Shown here: positions 62,680 through 64,000 of the stretch, in pieces
Layout: each line of letters opens with the position of its first letter
How positions within the stretch are numbered: the stretch's first letter is position 1
Assembly: GCA_021186555.1 (NCBI GenBank)
Contig: JAJKFL010000004.1
Coordinates: forward strand, 11,476,001 to 11,540,000
Direction of reading: 5' to 3'
Source: Reticulitermes speratus
Lineage: Eukaryota; Arthropoda; Insecta; Blattodea; Rhinotermitidae
Length of the DNA stretch: 64,000 nucleotides
Translations under genes and position numbers: made by a program
Notes under the pieces: model-generated
The model's database searches: none
What the model was told of the DNA's origin: nothing
What the model saw: only the letters and a program-made list of their open reading frames with translations

Positions 62680-64000
62680 GTAAGTCGTGCGTACCCCAAA
62701 GCTGAATGCTGAGTGATTCCACAGACCCATTTCCCTCTATAGTTTCATGAAGATTTGAAAGCATTACCCACAAATCCAATTTGAACATGTGCGCTCTTCC
62801 AATCACCTTTAGATACCCTTGTTAATGTATAGAGTACCTATATTTTCTGTGTGCACAACTTCCCAATACACTGCAAGTTTGTCCAATCACTTTCCAGGTG
62901 GAAACTTTAATGATTAGTTCTTAGAGAACTGAGACATGTTAAATATTTAATACTATCAAAATATTAATTTACCAATGGGCTTTCCAGAACGAACTGTTTT
63001 ATCTGTTTAGGTAGATGTAACTGATTTGACGTATTATGCCTACATTTTCATAGAGTTAATACTGTATATATTTTATATATATTATTTAGTTTATAATTTA
63101 TCCATTTGCATTACGAAGCCAGTGAAAATTCTTAATATTATTTCAACTCAAGACTCCCACTGTAAGAACATTTTTTAAACCTGTCTTTGAAGCAAGTTTG
63201 AGGGTTTCAATTCCTGTGTTAAATACCTGTCATAACCACATGCTTACTCCTGTTTTGGACAGGTTTCTGCATAATTCCCTGGTATCCAGCTCTTGAAAAT
63301 CAAAATGCACACCTCATCATGACAGATGTGCCTATATTTGTATTTTGAGTGTTTTCAATATTCTTCTGCTGTTGACAGCACTCCACTTTGGTCAGAGCTC
63401 AATTGATTATATACCAGAAGTGAGCCAAACATATTTTAAAAGAAAAGGCTCTAGCTTGAGGTGAAAGCATTAATTACTTCCTGTACCTCAATCTTTTGTC
63501 TTGCAATTGTGTAGTCTTTGTTGTTATATTTATATGGTAAGTGAACTATGGAAGTTGATTTATAAAAACAGATTTTAATTATAAATTTAATTTGCTATAA
63601 ATGTAAATTAGAAATTTGAAGTTCTAACAGAAGTGTCTTTTGGGATGTGATACTGTGTCACTGGGTGAGTACTTCCCAACGTTTCACAGGATTGTCGTGC
63701 CTTAATCTTTAAAACACAAGCAGTCCAAGAAGACTAAACTGCTTGACCCCCTGTTTGACCCTTGGAATTAAAGGCACTACGGTCCTTTAAAACATCAGGA
63801 ACCACACATCCATCAACACAGCATCACATTCCAGAAGACCTGAATCCCAAGCTAAATTATATTTATGAGTGTCTGTTATCTTAAGAGATATTTCAATTAA
63901 ATTCTATGACAAATATTTAAATGTGCTAAAGACTTAATGCCACATTTCACATCAACTATTAACCTTCTTCTACTACCAATGCCACATTAAAATAATGTGT
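62680..64000 (+). other. Mhc: downstream intron or 3' UTR
   Basis: AT-rich sequence without an obvious exon (no RPQFDG-like tail coding found). The foldback at 63636-63852 is the only repeat recognised. Confidence 0.5.
63636..63852. repeat. foldback related to 31818-31985
   Basis: GGGATGTGATACTGTGTCAC near the left end pairs with the complement of CAACACAGCATCACATTCCA at the right. It carries CCCAACGTTTCACAGG in the place of the GAAACGT motif of its relative. Confidence 0.7.

Overview
The window is a piece of an animal nuclear genome, almost certainly insect. It carries the 3' three-quarters of one gene on the + strand: muscle myosin heavy chain (Mhc). I reconstructed 26 consecutive coding positions, from an exon in the lower 50-kDa motor domain (4786) to an in-frame stop (62660-62662). 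All splice phases agree. The joined coding length, using one alternative exon per cluster, is 4278 nt, or 1425 residues plus stop. The order of motifs (loop 3, loop 2, SH2/SH1 helices, converter, two IQ helices, proline hook, S2 and LMM coiled coil) and near-identity with remembered insect myosin rods identify the gene. Exons for the N-terminal motor domain lie upstream of the window.

Two clusters of mutually exclusive exons match the Drosophila Mhc layout. Three versions of the converter exon (Drosophila exon 11 class) lie at 22278-22395, 23512-23632 and 25315-25432. Two versions of the S2-hinge exon (exon 15 class) lie at 46730-46808 and 47640-47718. Two of the three converter exons end at GC rather than GT donors. 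Skipping or double inclusion in either cluster breaks the reading frame. The terminal coding exon carries a stop and is followed 17 nt later by a consensus donor, as in the insect exon 18/19 arrangement.

About 93% of the window is intron, loaded with repeats: seven or more minisatellites (unit sizes 19, 29, about 42, 43, 44, 51 and 114 bp), at least four tRNA-derived SINE families, hAT and TA-flanked miniature elements (one nested, with a paralogous empty site in the window), a decayed transposon with a helix-turn-helix ORF, five copies of an 82-bp perfect-hairpin element, and a family of large foldback repeats. The gene structure and repeat load suggest a large-genome insect, possibly polyneopteran (cockroach, termite, stick insect or similar). 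That placement is inference only.

The most interesting non-coding signal is in the foldback family. Seven sites, most close to the centre of a foldback, have the layout of a minimal type-I hammerhead ribozyme: stem I, CUGANGA, stem II, GAAAC, a tiny palindromic stem III, GUA, then stem I closing. The helices covary between copies while the core stays fixed. The foldbacks at 15521-15820 and 16373-16787 carry one such motif in each arm, in opposite orientation, and the others keep one intact motif plus a decayed counterpart. A second large-scale feature is a 114-bp tandem array at 11777-13548 that reappears as its reverse complement at 36400-37427. This makes a kilobase-scale inverted repeat in the pre-mRNA that brackets the alternative converter exons.
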